Positions 44,221 to 52,840 of a stretch of DNA of 64,000 nucleotides are shown in pieces. Under the pieces are notes generated by a model. The model made no database searches and had not been told where the DNA came from. It saw nothing but the letters and a program-made list of their open reading frames with translations. Every line of letters begins with the position of its first letter. Position 1 is the first letter of the stretch. Origin of the DNA: Streptomyces liliiviolaceus. GTDB lineage: Bacteria; Actinomycetota; Actinomycetes; Streptomycetales; Streptomycetaceae. The stretch lies in NCBI RefSeq assembly GCF_018070025.1, contig NZ_JAGPYQ010000001.1, positions 6,324,001 to 6,388,000 on the forward strand, written 5' to 3'. The position numbers and the translations under genes were made by a program.

Positions 44221-44732
44221 TGGACGCGCACAACCTCTTCGAGACACCGGTCACCTACCGGCTGATCCGCCTGGAGTACGGGCTCGGTCTCGTCGTCGCC
44301 ACGGCGTTGTTCCTGGCCCACCTGGACGAGGTGCGATGGCTGCCGGCGCTCGCGCTGTTCGTGTACATCGACCTGATCGGCTACCTGCCGGGGGCGATCG
44401 CCCACCGGCGGGCCGGGGGCAGGCGGATCCCGCGGACGTACCACGTCCTCTACAACGTGATGCACAGCCTCGTCACCCAGGGCCTGGTGGCCCTGGCGTG
44501 GATCTGGCTGTTCGGCGCGGAGTGGGCGCTGCTGGTGCTGCCGATCCATCTCTTCGGCGACCGGGCGCTGTTCGGGAACTTCCTCAAGCCGTTCGGGCTG
44601 CGCTTCGAACCGGAGACGCATCCGGCGTACGAGCGATTTCGCGCCGAGTACGCGGCGCTGTCCCCGGACAGCGTGGACGCGGCCGACGAGGGGCGGCGGC
44701 TCGCCGACCGGTTCGACGCGAGGGCGACATGA
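44220..44732 (+). CDS. Small integral membrane protein of azoxy cluster (VlmO-like candidate)
   Basis: 170 residues with about three to four hydrophobic helices (26-40, 42-60, 85-105, 110-120) and polar conserved-looking motifs YHVLYNVMHSL and HLFGDRALFGNFLKPFG. I cannot assign a family from sequence alone. It lies between a START-like gene and the flavin reductase with 1- and 4-base overlaps, so it is part of the pathway. Azoxy clusters carry a membrane protein, VlmO, of unknown function, and this is the only candidate here. Confidence 0.6.
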   Translation: MDAHNLFETPVTYRLIRLEYGLGLVVATALFLAHLDEVRWLPALALFVYIDLIGYLPGAIAHRRAGGRRIPRTYHVLYNVMHSLVTQGLVALAWIWLFGAEWALLVLPIHLFGDRALFGNFLKPFGLRFEPETHPAYERFRAEYAALSPDSVDAADEGRRLADRFDARAT

Positions 44733-45232
44733 CCGGCACGGGCCTTTTGCGCGAGGGCACGGCGGTGTGGCGGTCCGTGGCCGGGGTGGCCGTCCTGACG
44801 TGCGGCCCGGCGCGACAGGCCCACGGCGTCACGGTCAGCACCCTGTGCGTCGCCTCGCTGCACCCGCCCATGGTGTCCGTCGCCCTGCGCCGGGGCAGCA
44901 GGGGGCTGGCGACCCTGCTGGGCCCGGGCCGCTTCGCGGTCAACGCGCTGTCCGACGGGCAGGCCCCGCTGGCGCATCGCTTCGCCCGTTCCGACCGGAC
45001 GGACGGCTGGGACCTGCCGGACACCACCGGCCTGTGGGACGGCCGCTCGGCCTGCGGCGCCCCGCTGCTGCGCGACGCGGTGGGCTGGCTGGAGTGCCGG
45101 GTCGAGCGGACCGTGCCGGTCGGCGACCACGAACTGGTGCTGGCCCGTGTCCTGACCTCCCGGGCCGGCACCGGATCACCCCTGCTGAACACCCTGCCCA
45201 CGAGTGCCACCCACGACAGGAGCAGAGCATGA
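44729..45232 (+). CDS. vlmR: Flavin reductase (VlmR-like)
   Basis: 167 residues from ATG 44729 (ATGA overlap). Flavin-reductase-like split barrel: GVAVLTCGPARQAHGVTVST, LCVASLHPPMVSVALRRGSRGL and GRFAVNALSDGQAPLAHRFA bind FMN/FAD, with WLECRVERTVPVGDHELVLA near the end. It should feed reduced flavin to the VlmH-like N-hydroxylase, as VlmR does for VlmH. Its stop overlaps the VlmB-like start (ATGA). Confidence 0.87.
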   Translation: MTGTGLLREGTAVWRSVAGVAVLTCGPARQAHGVTVSTLCVASLHPPMVSVALRRGSRGLATLLGPGRFAVNALSDGQAPLAHRFARSDRTDGWDLPDTTGLWDGRSACGAPLLRDAVGWLECRVERTVPVGDHELVLARVLTSRAGTGSPLLNTLPTSATHDRSRA

Positions 45233-46194
45233 CCGACAGCACCGGCACGACCGCCGTTCCGGCCGAGGCCGACTGGGAGAACGCGCCCTCGCTCGTCGAG
45301 GGCGCGATGAGCCTCGAACTGACCGCCGCCGACTGCGATCTGGGGTACTGGCTGAGCGCGGTGCCCCAGGGCACCCTGCGCGGGCGGATCGCCGGACACG
45401 CACCGGACGTCGTGCCGCTCGACATCACCCGTGAGCCTGGCCCGCTGAACGCGGCGCTCACCCAGGAGCTGGCCTTCCGCTCGATCGCGGAGGAGAAGGC
45501 CACCCGGGCCATCTCGTACCTGGTCGCGCTGGCGCCGTCCCTGGAGACGATGGAGTTCTACGCCACCCAGCTGATCGACGAGGCCCGGCACTCCATGGTG
45601 TTCCGCAACCATCTCTCCGCACTCGGGGTCACGGACCTGACCGCCGACGTCGAGCGGCTCGCGGGCGCGGACCGGGACGCGGTCCTCGCCCCGCTGGAGG
45701 AACTGGGCCTGCGCGTCCTGCGGGACGAGGGCGACTTCATCGGCGGTGTGGTCGTGCTGACGATCCTCGTCGAGGGCGTGCTGGCGCCGGCCGCCGAGCT
45801 GAGCGAACGCAAGTGGCGGATCTTCGACCCGGCGGTCTCGGACATCGAGCGGGGCGCGGGCATCGACGAGATACGCCATCTCACGGTCGGCAGTTCCGTC
45901 GCCCGCGAGCATCTCCTCGCCCATCCAGAGGACCGGCCGCGGATCCTGGACCTGATCGTCCGCGGGCGGCGGCTGTGGAGCGAGCTGCCCGTCACCGACA
46001 TGGTGCTGCGCCGCGAGGCCCTGTTCCAGGAAGGGCTCGACAAGCACGCCGGACTGGTCGGCGACCACGAGATCTGGCCCGGGCGGCGGCTGGTGGACAC
46101 GACCGTCGAGGAGCGGGTCGGCACGGCACTGCGGTGGTCGGAGGAGATGCAGTCCCGGCGGCTCGCGTACATGGGCCTCCCGGAGGCGGTCTGA
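45229..46194 (+). CDS. vlmB: VlmB-like ferritin-fold diiron protein
   Basis: 321 residues. Mostly helical with a complete carboxylate-bridged diiron pattern: Glu88/Glu89 (AEEKATRA), Glu118-x-x-His121 (IDEARHSM), Glu182 (ILVEGVLAP) and Glu214-x-x-His217 (IDEIRHLT). It resembles VlmB, whose gene accompanies azoxy pathways. Diiron N-oxygenases are known to make N-oxidised and azoxy products elsewhere, so N-oxidation or N-N bond formation is the natural hypothesis. The function is inferred, not shown. Last gene of the plus-strand run; it converges with the next gene. Confidence 0.75.
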   Translation: MTDSTGTTAVPAEADWENAPSLVEGAMSLELTAADCDLGYWLSAVPQGTLRGRIAGHAPDVVPLDITREPGPLNAALTQELAFRSIAEEKATRAISYLVALAPSLETMEFYATQLIDEARHSMVFRNHLSALGVTDLTADVERLAGADRDAVLAPLEELGLRVLRDEGDFIGGVVVLTILVEGVLAPAAELSERKWRIFDPAVSDIERGAGIDEIRHLTVGSSVAREHLLAHPEDRPRILDLIVRGRRLWSELPVTDMVLRREALFQEGLDKHAGLVGDHEIWPGRRLVDTTVEERVGTALRWSEEMQSRRLAYMGLPEAV

Positions 46195-46209
46195 CACACG
46201 CCCCCCGGC

Positions 46210-46935
46210 TCAGGGCTGGCGGCGCGCGAGGGCCCGTACCACGGCCGCGGCGGCCACCGCGTGCCCTCTGCTGCTGAGCCGGCCCGGCCCCGGCGCCCAC
46301 AGGGTCCGCGGATCGAGTCCGCGCTGGTGGCGCATCAGGTCGACGTGCTGCGCCGCGTGGTGCAGCGTCACCAGGGCGATGCGCTGCACCAGCCGGAGCT
46401 GACGCTCGCGCACGGCGTCCGCCCGGGCGGCGGAGGCGGGGTCCGCCGGTGGTCCGCCCGCCGTGGACCGGTCGAAGGGGCTGATCACGACGGCGTGGCG
46501 GTAGGTGGCGCCCCGCAGGGAGTCCAGGATGCGGCTGAGTTCGATCTCGACGGAGTCGAGGTCGAACGCCGCCTGCCGCAACTCGGGGCCGCCGCACGAG
46601 ATCAGCGCGAGGTCGCCGCGGAAGACGAGGGCGGCCAGCACCTGCCGGGAACGCATCTCGAAGAGGGACAGGTCCTTGCGGCCGCGTGCGGCACGGCAGG
46701 CGAGATCGGGGTGCGCCGCCCGGAGCGCGCCGGACACCCGGTCGCTCCAGCTCACCGCACGGTAGCCGGGTACGACGGCGGCCCGCGCCGGACGCGACTC
46801 GTACTCCCCCAGGATCACGACCCGGCGCCAGGGCGCGTCCGCGAGGGCGGCGACGGCCTCGCCGGGCCGCAGACAGCGCGGGTCGTCGTCCTCCGTGGGA
46901 GGAGTGCGGAACGGAGCGTGCGTGTCATCCGCCAT
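46210..46935 (-). CDS. Degenerate SGNH-hydrolase-like protein
   Basis: 241 residues from ATG 46935, overlapping the VlmK-like gene end by 11 bases. The order VVILGEYESR, YRAVSWSDRV, ACRAARGRKDLSLFEM and LALISCGGPEL mimics SGNH blocks I to III (GDSL, RGR, GGND). The block I serine is replaced in GEYES, and GGND reads GGPE. The fold is therefore probably kept while esterase activity is doubtful; a substrate-binding or altered transferase role is possible. A clear counterpart in azoxy pathways is not known to me. Confidence 0.55.
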   Translation of the reverse strand: MADDTHAPFRTPPTEDDDPRCLRPGEAVAALADAPWRRVVILGEYESRPARAAVVPGYRAVSWSDRVSGALRAAHPDLACRAARGRKDLSLFEMRSRQVLAALVFRGDLALISCGGPELRQAAFDLDSVEIELSRILDSLRGATYRHAVVISPFDRSTAGGPPADPASAARADAVRERQLRLVQRIALVTLHHAAQHVDLMRHQRGLDPRTLWAPGPGRLSSRGHAVAAAAVVRALARRQP

Positions 46936-48901
46936 GGACGTTCTCCGCACTCGTCTCCGTACTCTTCTCCACGCTCGTCTCGGCGCTTTTTGCCGCGCTC
47001 GTCTCCCCGTTCGTCTCCGCGCTCTTCGCGGCGCGCTCGACGTGGTCGCGGAGTTCCTCGACGACCCGCGACCAGAGGCTTTCGTCGCCCGCGGGCATAC
47101 GGTCCAGCACGCCGAGCAGATGGGCGGCGTTGCGGCGGACCAGGTCGACGAGCACGTCCCGGGGCGCCGAGGCGAGAACCGCGTCGACGGCCGGCGCCGC
47201 CACCTCGGAGAGCACCCCCGAGACCGCCAACGCGCCCGCTTGCAGGGCGAGTTCGGCCAGTACACGGTCGGGGACGGAGTCGGCGGACCCCAGTAGACGC
47301 CCGTACGCCCCCTCCAACGCACGGGTGTCCACCGAGATGGTCCGCCGACCCCGCCTGGGGCGCCGCCGTTCGCCCCGGAGGATCTCCGCCTGCGCCTCGT
47401 CCGCCGCTCCGGACAGCGCAAGGGAGATCAGTCGTGCGACCCCGCCCGCGTCGAGGTCGGTCAGTTCCGCCACCATGTGCGGGACTTCGGGATGCCCTCC
47501 GCTGCGCAGGAACTTCTCGCGGGCCGCTGCCGCGTGCTCCCCGCCGCCCACGGCCCCGACGGCCTGCGCCCGGTGGGCGGTCAGCTCGCGCCCGTCGTGC
47601 AGCCGTACGGTCACGCGCGCGCCCAGGCGTTTGGTCGCGAAGCGGAAGTCGGTCTCGGGGGCCAGCCAGGCCGGGGGCAGCAGGTCGGCGGCGCGTTCGT
47701 CGGCCGCGCGCACCCAGGCGTCGGCGTGTTCGCCCGCGCGCCGCAGGGCCTGGCCCAGGGGCGCGGTCGACAGGAGCGCGGCCCGGCTCAGCCGCGGGTC
47801 GTGGACGGTGCGTACCTTCGCCGCGAGTTTCCAGCGCTCGGGGCGTTCGACGGCGGGGGGCATCAGATCCGCGGGGTCGAGGTCGCCGGTGAGCAGGGCG
47901 GTGGCCACGTTGTAGGGCAGGGAGAAGTTGAGTGCGGCGACGCTCGCGTTCGGGCCGATGTGCCGCGCCCGGGAGGCCCGGTCGAGTCCGCTGGTGAGGA
48001 GGGACCCTGCGACGACGACCTCGGCGATGTCGTCGGGGGTCGCGCCGGTGGCCCGGAGTTCCGCCGCGCAGTCCACCGCGCAGTCGACGGCGGCGCCGAT
48101 GTAGGCGCTGCCCGGGTGGACCTTGTAGGAGAGCGTCTCGGTGTGCCAGAGCGTGCCGAAACCGGCCACCGCCTCCTCGGGCAGCGGCACGTCCGCGTAC
48201 CGGCGCAGGAACCCCTCCGGGTGTTCGAGTACGTCCGCGGGTCCGCGCAGTCCGGCCAGGGCCCCGTCGCAGGCGGCGAGGCCGGTCTGGATCGGCGCCA
48301 CCGCCGCGAACCCCTTGGCGTCGGTGGACAGGAAGCCGGGGGTGAGGGTCCACGGGGGTACGGAGAAGGCCAGGCCGAGCCCGTTCACCCAGGCGCGGGC
48401 GGGTGCGTCGAGGGCTCTCAGCCGGCCGGCGACCGTGCCCGCGAGGTGGGTGTGCGCGGCGGCCTGGCCACGGAAGGGCCCGAGGGTGGCGGCGGCCGTG
48501 ACCCGGGCGGCGCTCTCGTCGGCGGCCAGGATCGCGGTGAGCAACTGGCGTCCGTCGAGGCGCAGTTGCCGCGCGTACACCACGGGCACGGTCACGCAGG
48601 AGTGCGAGAGGTGTCCCGCGTACGCCGTGTCGTCGTGGTCCAGGCAGATCGCGGCCATCGCCAGGGAGACGGCCGCGCGCGCGGGGTCCGGCTGGAGCGG
48701 TCCGCCGTACGCGCGGGCGATCCGCCTGCCGAGCGGATGCGCGTAGCCGGTGCGGGCGGCGGCCAGTTGGCTGAGGAGCTGGCTCCTGAGGTGGGCGACG
48801 ACCCGGTCGGGGGCGTCGTCGAGTTCCAGGTCGCTCGCCCAGTCGGCGAGCCGCCGGATCAGGGTGCGACCGCCGGGGGCGCCGGCGGTTGCGGAGGTCA
48901 C
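46925..48901 (-). CDS. vlmK: MmgE/PrpD-family dehydratase (VlmK-like) with extra C-terminal domain
   Basis: 658 residues from GTG 48901 (GTGA overlap with the exporter stop). Residues 1-460 fit the MmgE/PrpD two-domain dehydratase fold: LDHDDTAYAGHLSHSCVTVPVV, FRGQAAAHTHLAGTVAGRL, YKVHPGSAYIGAAVDCA and HIGPNASVAALNFSLPYNVATALL. In valanimycin VlmK eliminates phosphate from the VlmJ product to give the dehydroalanine. Here about 165 extra residues follow: a helical piece and a Ser/Glu/Thr/Lys-rich tail (AKSAETNGETSAAKSAETS). This is longer than usual. Confidence 0.78.
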   Translation of the reverse strand: MTSATAGAPGGRTLIRRLADWASDLELDDAPDRVVAHLRSQLLSQLAAARTGYAHPLGRRIARAYGGPLQPDPARAAVSLAMAAICLDHDDTAYAGHLSHSCVTVPVVYARQLRLDGRQLLTAILAADESAARVTAAATLGPFRGQAAAHTHLAGTVAGRLRALDAPARAWVNGLGLAFSVPPWTLTPGFLSTDAKGFAAVAPIQTGLAACDGALAGLRGPADVLEHPEGFLRRYADVPLPEEAVAGFGTLWHTETLSYKVHPGSAYIGAAVDCAVDCAAELRATGATPDDIAEVVVAGSLLTSGLDRASRARHIGPNASVAALNFSLPYNVATALLTGDLDPADLMPPAVERPERWKLAAKVRTVHDPRLSRAALLSTAPLGQALRRAGEHADAWVRAADERAADLLPPAWLAPETDFRFATKRLGARVTVRLHDGRELTAHRAQAVGAVGGGEHAAAAREKFLRSGGHPEVPHMVAELTDLDAGGVARLISLALSGAADEAQAEILRGERRRPRRGRRTISVDTRALEGAYGRLLGSADSVPDRVLAELALQAGALAVSGVLSEVAAPAVDAVLASAPRDVLVDLVRRNAAHLLGVLDRMPAGDESLWSRVVEELRDHVERAAKSAETNGETSAAKSAETSVEKSTETSAENVHGG

Positions 48902-50535
48902 CGGGCGTGTCCCGTCGTCGCCCCGGTGGGTTCGGCGACCTCGGACGCGGCCGGGGCGTCAGCGGCGACCCGCCCCGCTCCGCGCCCGAGGAGCAGCAGC
49001 GCGCAGAGCCCGCCGACGAGTGTGCCGGCCGCCGCGACCTGCATCACCAGGTGCATGCCGTCGACGAAGACGGGTCCCACCGCGTCGAGGACCGGCTGTC
49101 GCAGCGCGGGCGGCAGGGCGTCGGTGCGGGACAGGTCGCCGTCGCTGAGCAGCGTGTACGCACGGTCGCGGGCGTCCTGCGGCATGGGCACCCCGGCGAG
49201 CGCGCCGGGCAGCGCGTCCCGCAGATGGCGCAGCAGCAGCGCCCCCGCGAGCGCCACCCCGAAGACCGCGCCGACCTGGCGGAACGTGTTGGAGATCCCG
49301 GACGCGGTGCCGGCCTGCTCGGGCGGTACGGCCCCGAGCAGGGCGACGGTCGCGGGCGCGCCGGTGAAGGAGACGCCGACACCGAGGAGGGCCAGTGCCC
49401 ACCAGTAGGCGCCGAAGCCGCTGTCGGCGTCGAGGACGGTGAGGCCGTACAGACCGGCCGCCGAGAGGAGCGAGCCGCCCACGATGGGGGCACGCGGTCC
49501 GGTTCTGGCGGCGACGACGCTCGCCGCGAACGAGGCGATCATGATGGGCACGGTCAGCGCCAGGAACCGTAGGCCCGTCTCGATGCTGCTCAGTCCCTGG
49601 ACGCTCTGCAGATGGAGGGTGAGCAGGAAGATCGCCGCGAACAGGCCGAAGAGACTGAGGAAGTTGACGACTCCCGCGACCGCCACGACCGGCTTGCGGA
49701 ACAGTTTCAGCGGCAGCATGGGCTCGGTCTGCCGCAGCTCCCACACCACGAAGGCCACGAGTGCCGCTCCCGACGCGGCGAAGGCGCCGACGATGGGCGC
49801 GGAGGCCCAGCCCTCGCTGTTGCCCTCGATGAGCGCGTACGCCAGTGAGGCGATCGCGACGACGAACAGCAGCTGGCCCACGAGGTCCAGACGCCGGGCG
49901 CGCGGTCCGCGGTTCTCGGTCAGCAGCCGGGCCAGTACGGCGGTGGCCAGCACGCCGATGGGTACGTTGACCCAGAAGATGGACTGCCAGCCGACGGTGT
50001 CGACGAGCACTCCGCCGACCAACGGCCCGGCGGACAGGGCGAGTCCGCCGATCCCGGCCCAGATGCCGATGGCCTTCGCGCGGGCGGCCGGTTCGGTGTA
50101 GGTCGCCGAGACCAGCGCGAGCGACACCGGGATCATGATGGATCCGCACACGCCCTGGAGTGCCCGCCCGAGCAGCAGGGTCTCCGTCGAGGCGGCCAGC
50201 GCGCACAGGACCGAGCTGAGCGTGAAGCCGACCAGACCGCCGAGGAACAGCCGTTTGCGGCCGATGATGTCGCCGACGGTCCCCGAGGTGAGCAGCAGAC
50301 AGGCGAAGGCGAGGGCGTACGCGTCGACCACCCACTGGAGTCCGGTCAGGTCGGCGTCGAGGTCGCGCTGGATCTCCGGCAGCGCCACGTTCACGATGGT
50401 GGCGTCGAGGTAGACCATGAACACGCCGAAACAGACGAAGGACAGGAGCAGGCCCTTCGGGTGGTGCGTGGTCGGGCGGTGCGTGGCCCGCTGGTGCGCG
50501 GTCCGCGCACCGGTCGCGCGTGGTGCGTCGCTCAT
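48898..50535 (-). CDS. MFS multidrug exporter, DHA2 (14-helix EmrB/QacA) type
   Basis: 545 residues. After a polar Thr/His-rich leader come about 14 helices; motif A-like GDIIGRKRLFLGGLVGF, motif C-like region VGGVLVDTVGWQSIFWVNVPIG, and DATIVNVALPEIQRDL near the start. It is probably the efflux/self-resistance pump for the cluster product (VlmF is an MFS exporter in valanimycin). It is divergent from a TetR gene with two operators between; downstream it overlaps the VlmK-like gene, so export and late biosynthesis are co-regulated. Confidence 0.92.
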   Translation of the reverse strand: MSDAPRATGARTAHQRATHRPTTHHPKGLLLSFVCFGVFMVYLDATIVNVALPEIQRDLDADLTGLQWVVDAYALAFACLLLTSGTVGDIIGRKRLFLGGLVGFTLSSVLCALAASTETLLLGRALQGVCGSIMIPVSLALVSATYTEPAARAKAIGIWAGIGGLALSAGPLVGGVLVDTVGWQSIFWVNVPIGVLATAVLARLLTENRGPRARRLDLVGQLLFVVAIASLAYALIEGNSEGWASAPIVGAFAASGAALVAFVVWELRQTEPMLPLKLFRKPVVAVAGVVNFLSLFGLFAAIFLLTLHLQSVQGLSSIETGLRFLALTVPIMIASFAASVVAARTGPRAPIVGGSLLSAAGLYGLTVLDADSGFGAYWWALALLGVGVSFTGAPATVALLGAVPPEQAGTASGISNTFRQVGAVFGVALAGALLLRHLRDALPGALAGVPMPQDARDRAYTLLSDGDLSRTDALPPALRQPVLDAVGPVFVDGMHLVMQVAAAGTLVGGLCALLLLGRGAGRVAADAPAASEVAEPTGATTGHAR

Positions 50536-50586
50536 TGCGGGTCCTCACCGTGAGGGGCCGGAGCGGGGCTTGCGTGAGAAGGTAAA

Positions 50587-50628
50587 TGACCGACGGTCAG
50601 TCAGTCAACGCGGAATGACCGTCGGTCA
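50587..50628. promoter_or_regulatory. Twin TetR operators
   Basis: TGACCGACGGTCA (50587-50599) and TGACCGTCGGTCA (50616-50628) are perfect 13-bp palindromes, centres 29 bp apart, in the 122-bp gap between exporter and TetR genes. This is a classic TetR layout. Confidence 0.85.
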
Positions 50629-50657
50629 GTCGACTCCCTTACAGAAAAGGCGATCTG

Positions 50658-51314
50658 ATGGCACCACCTGTCACACGACGCAAGCGGGTCACCAGGAGTC
50701 CCGAGGACCGCAGGGCCGCCCTGGTACGGGGTGCGGCGAAGGTCTTCCGGGAGAAGGGCTTCGAGGCGGCGACGGTCGCCGAGCTGGCGGAGGCGGGCGA
50801 GGTCGCCAAGGGCACCTTCTATCTGTACTTCGACTCCAAGGACCAGCTGCTGGGCGCGATCTGGGAGGAGTACGTCGACGGGTTCCTGCAGGCCACCCGG
50901 GAGCGGCTGGAGGAGAGCGAGGACTGGTGGCCGACCCTGGACCGACTGCTCCGCGCCCTGGTGGAGCACGCCGTGGAGAACGCGGAACTGCACCGGATCG
51001 TCTACGGCTCGGCGAACGCCAAGGCCCTCGACCTGTGCCGGAGTTCGAACCGGCGGGTGGTGGACCTGGTCGGCGACTTCGTCGAACGCGGCGCGCGGGC
51101 GGGGGCGTTCGAGGCCTGCGACATCCGCCTGGTGTGCCGGATGCTGTTCTACGCGGCGGACGGCCTCCTCGACGACATGATCAGCCGCGGTGAGGACATC
51201 GACCCGGAAGCGGTCGTGACGGCGGTACGGGAGCTGACGCACCGCGGTCTCGGCGGCCCGCCCGTGCCTTCGCCACCGGCGCCCGCCGCCCCCCGACCGC
51301 GGACGGGTGGCTGA
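50658..51314 (+). CDS. TetR-family repressor
   Basis: 218 residues. N-terminal HTH RRAALVRGAAKVFREKGFEA with recognition helix VAKGTFYLYFDSKDQLL, then a helical ligand domain (about 65-200), and a Pro/Ala-rich tail. It faces the MFS exporter with two palindromic sites between, so it should repress the exporter and the coupled late genes until the pathway product or an intermediate accumulates. Confidence 0.93.
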   Translation: MAPPVTRRKRVTRSPEDRRAALVRGAAKVFREKGFEAATVAELAEAGEVAKGTFYLYFDSKDQLLGAIWEEYVDGFLQATRERLEESEDWWPTLDRLLRALVEHAVENAELHRIVYGSANAKALDLCRSSNRRVVDLVGDFVERGARAGAFEACDIRLVCRMLFYAADGLLDDMISRGEDIDPEAVVTAVRELTHRGLGGPPVPSPPAPAAPRPRTGG

Positions 51315-51398
51315 TCTCAGCCCCGTCTCAGCGGCGTCTCAGCGGTCCGCGGCAGCATCGGACTCGTAAAGGTTCCACGGGGTCCACGAGATCCACCG

Positions 51399-51488
<90 letters not shown>

Positions 51489-51577
51489 GGACAGTCCCTG
51501 CTGCCGTCCCTGCTGCCGTCACAGCTGTGGTCGCAGCTGTCGTCACACTGCCGTCGATCGCGTCGGAGAGTCCGCCG

Positions 51578-52504
51578 ATGAGCGTTCCCAAGTCCGTTCT
51601 GATCGTGGCCAATCCGGCCGCCGGGTCGTACTCGGCCGACACCACCGCCGAGGTGCTGCGGCTGGTCCGGGAGGCCGGTCCCGCCGTCGATCTGATCCTG
51701 ACGCGGCATCCCGGCCACGCCCGCGCACTCGCCAGGGCGGCCACCGGTCCGGGCGGCCCCGACGTACTGGTGTCGCTGGGCGGCGACGGCACCGCGCACG
51801 AGCTGATGACGGGCCTGGCCGGCTCCCCCGAGCACCCGGCCCTCCTGGTCCTGCCCGGCGGCAGCGGCAACTCCCTCTACCGCGAGCTGTGGTCGGACCG
51901 TCCCTGGCAGCCGGCCCTGGAGGCCGCCCTGTCCGCGCCCCGCGTACGGCAGGTGGACCTGATCCGGGTGGCGGAGACCGGCGGCACCGCACTGCTCGGT
52001 GCCTCCACCGGACTCGCGGCGCAGACACTGAACCCTGGCGGGGCCCGCGGGAGCGCGGCACGCGGCCGTGAACGCTACGAGAAGGCGCTGCTCGACGCGC
52101 TGCACACCGGGTTCCCGCCCTATCCCGGCCGGGTGACCGTGGACGGCGCCGAGGTCCACTCCGGCGACACGGTCTGCGCCAACGTGGGCGGCGGCCGCTA
52201 CCGGGCCGGCCGTTTCATGGCCTGCCCGCACTCCGTCCTGGACGACGGCCTCCTCGACGTCTGTGTCGCGGGCACCGCCCTGCCCACCCCCGAACTGCTC
52301 CAGCTGGCCCGCGAGGGACGGCATGTGGGCCGTGAGGGCGTGGTCTACGCCCGTGGCCGCCGGATCGTCCTGGAACGTACCGACGGCCGCCCGCTGCTCT
52401 TCGAGTACGACGGCGACCTGGTCCGCTCCGGCGACGCCACGCGGTACACGCTGGACGTCGCACCCCGGGCCCTGCGGGTGCTGGCGCCGGCAGCGGCGGC
52501 CTGA
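51578..52504 (+). CDS. vlmJ: Diacylglycerol-kinase-family protein (VlmJ-like)
   Basis: 308 residues from ATG 51578, with GGAGAG upstream. DAGK/LCB5 catalytic fold: VLIVANPAAG at the N terminus, the nucleotide motif LGGDGTAHELMTGL (GGDGT at 68-72), VLPGGSGNSLYREL, and a C-terminal beta domain with FMACPHSVLDDGLLDVCV. In valanimycin VlmJ phosphorylates the hydrate so that VlmK can eliminate it. Both homologues occurring in one cluster suggests a dehydroalanine-type azoxy product. A housekeeping lipid kinase is possible but the location argues against it. Confidence 0.75.
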   Translation: MSVPKSVLIVANPAAGSYSADTTAEVLRLVREAGPAVDLILTRHPGHARALARAATGPGGPDVLVSLGGDGTAHELMTGLAGSPEHPALLVLPGGSGNSLYRELWSDRPWQPALEAALSAPRVRQVDLIRVAETGGTALLGASTGLAAQTLNPGGARGSAARGRERYEKALLDALHTGFPPYPGRVTVDGAEVHSGDTVCANVGGGRYRAGRFMACPHSVLDDGLLDVCVAGTALPTPELLQLAREGRHVGREGVVYARGRRIVLERTDGRPLLFEYDGDLVRSGDATRYTLDVAPRALRVLAPAAAA

Positions 52505-52840
52505 GAACGGGGCCACCCGCCCTGCCGGGGCCACCGCCGCGGGCGGTCGCCGCCACCCACCCCGAGATGCCGCTCTCCTCCTGCGGGCCGGTGACGGAGA
52601 CCGTGCACTAGTACGCAGAAACTCTCGAAAAGCAACCACGCAGCTCACGTGATGTTTCTCACCCGCAATTTGCAGTAATTCTCGGCCGTCTCCGACCGCT
52701 CGGGCGGGTGTACCTTTATGAGCGGAAAGCGGAATGACGAGAATGCGGGGTTTACGAGGGCCCAGAGGTCCTGGTTCACGTTGGTTGACATTGCTTGAGT
52801 GTGCACGGGGACCGAGACCCGGGAAGAGATGCTGAGCGCG

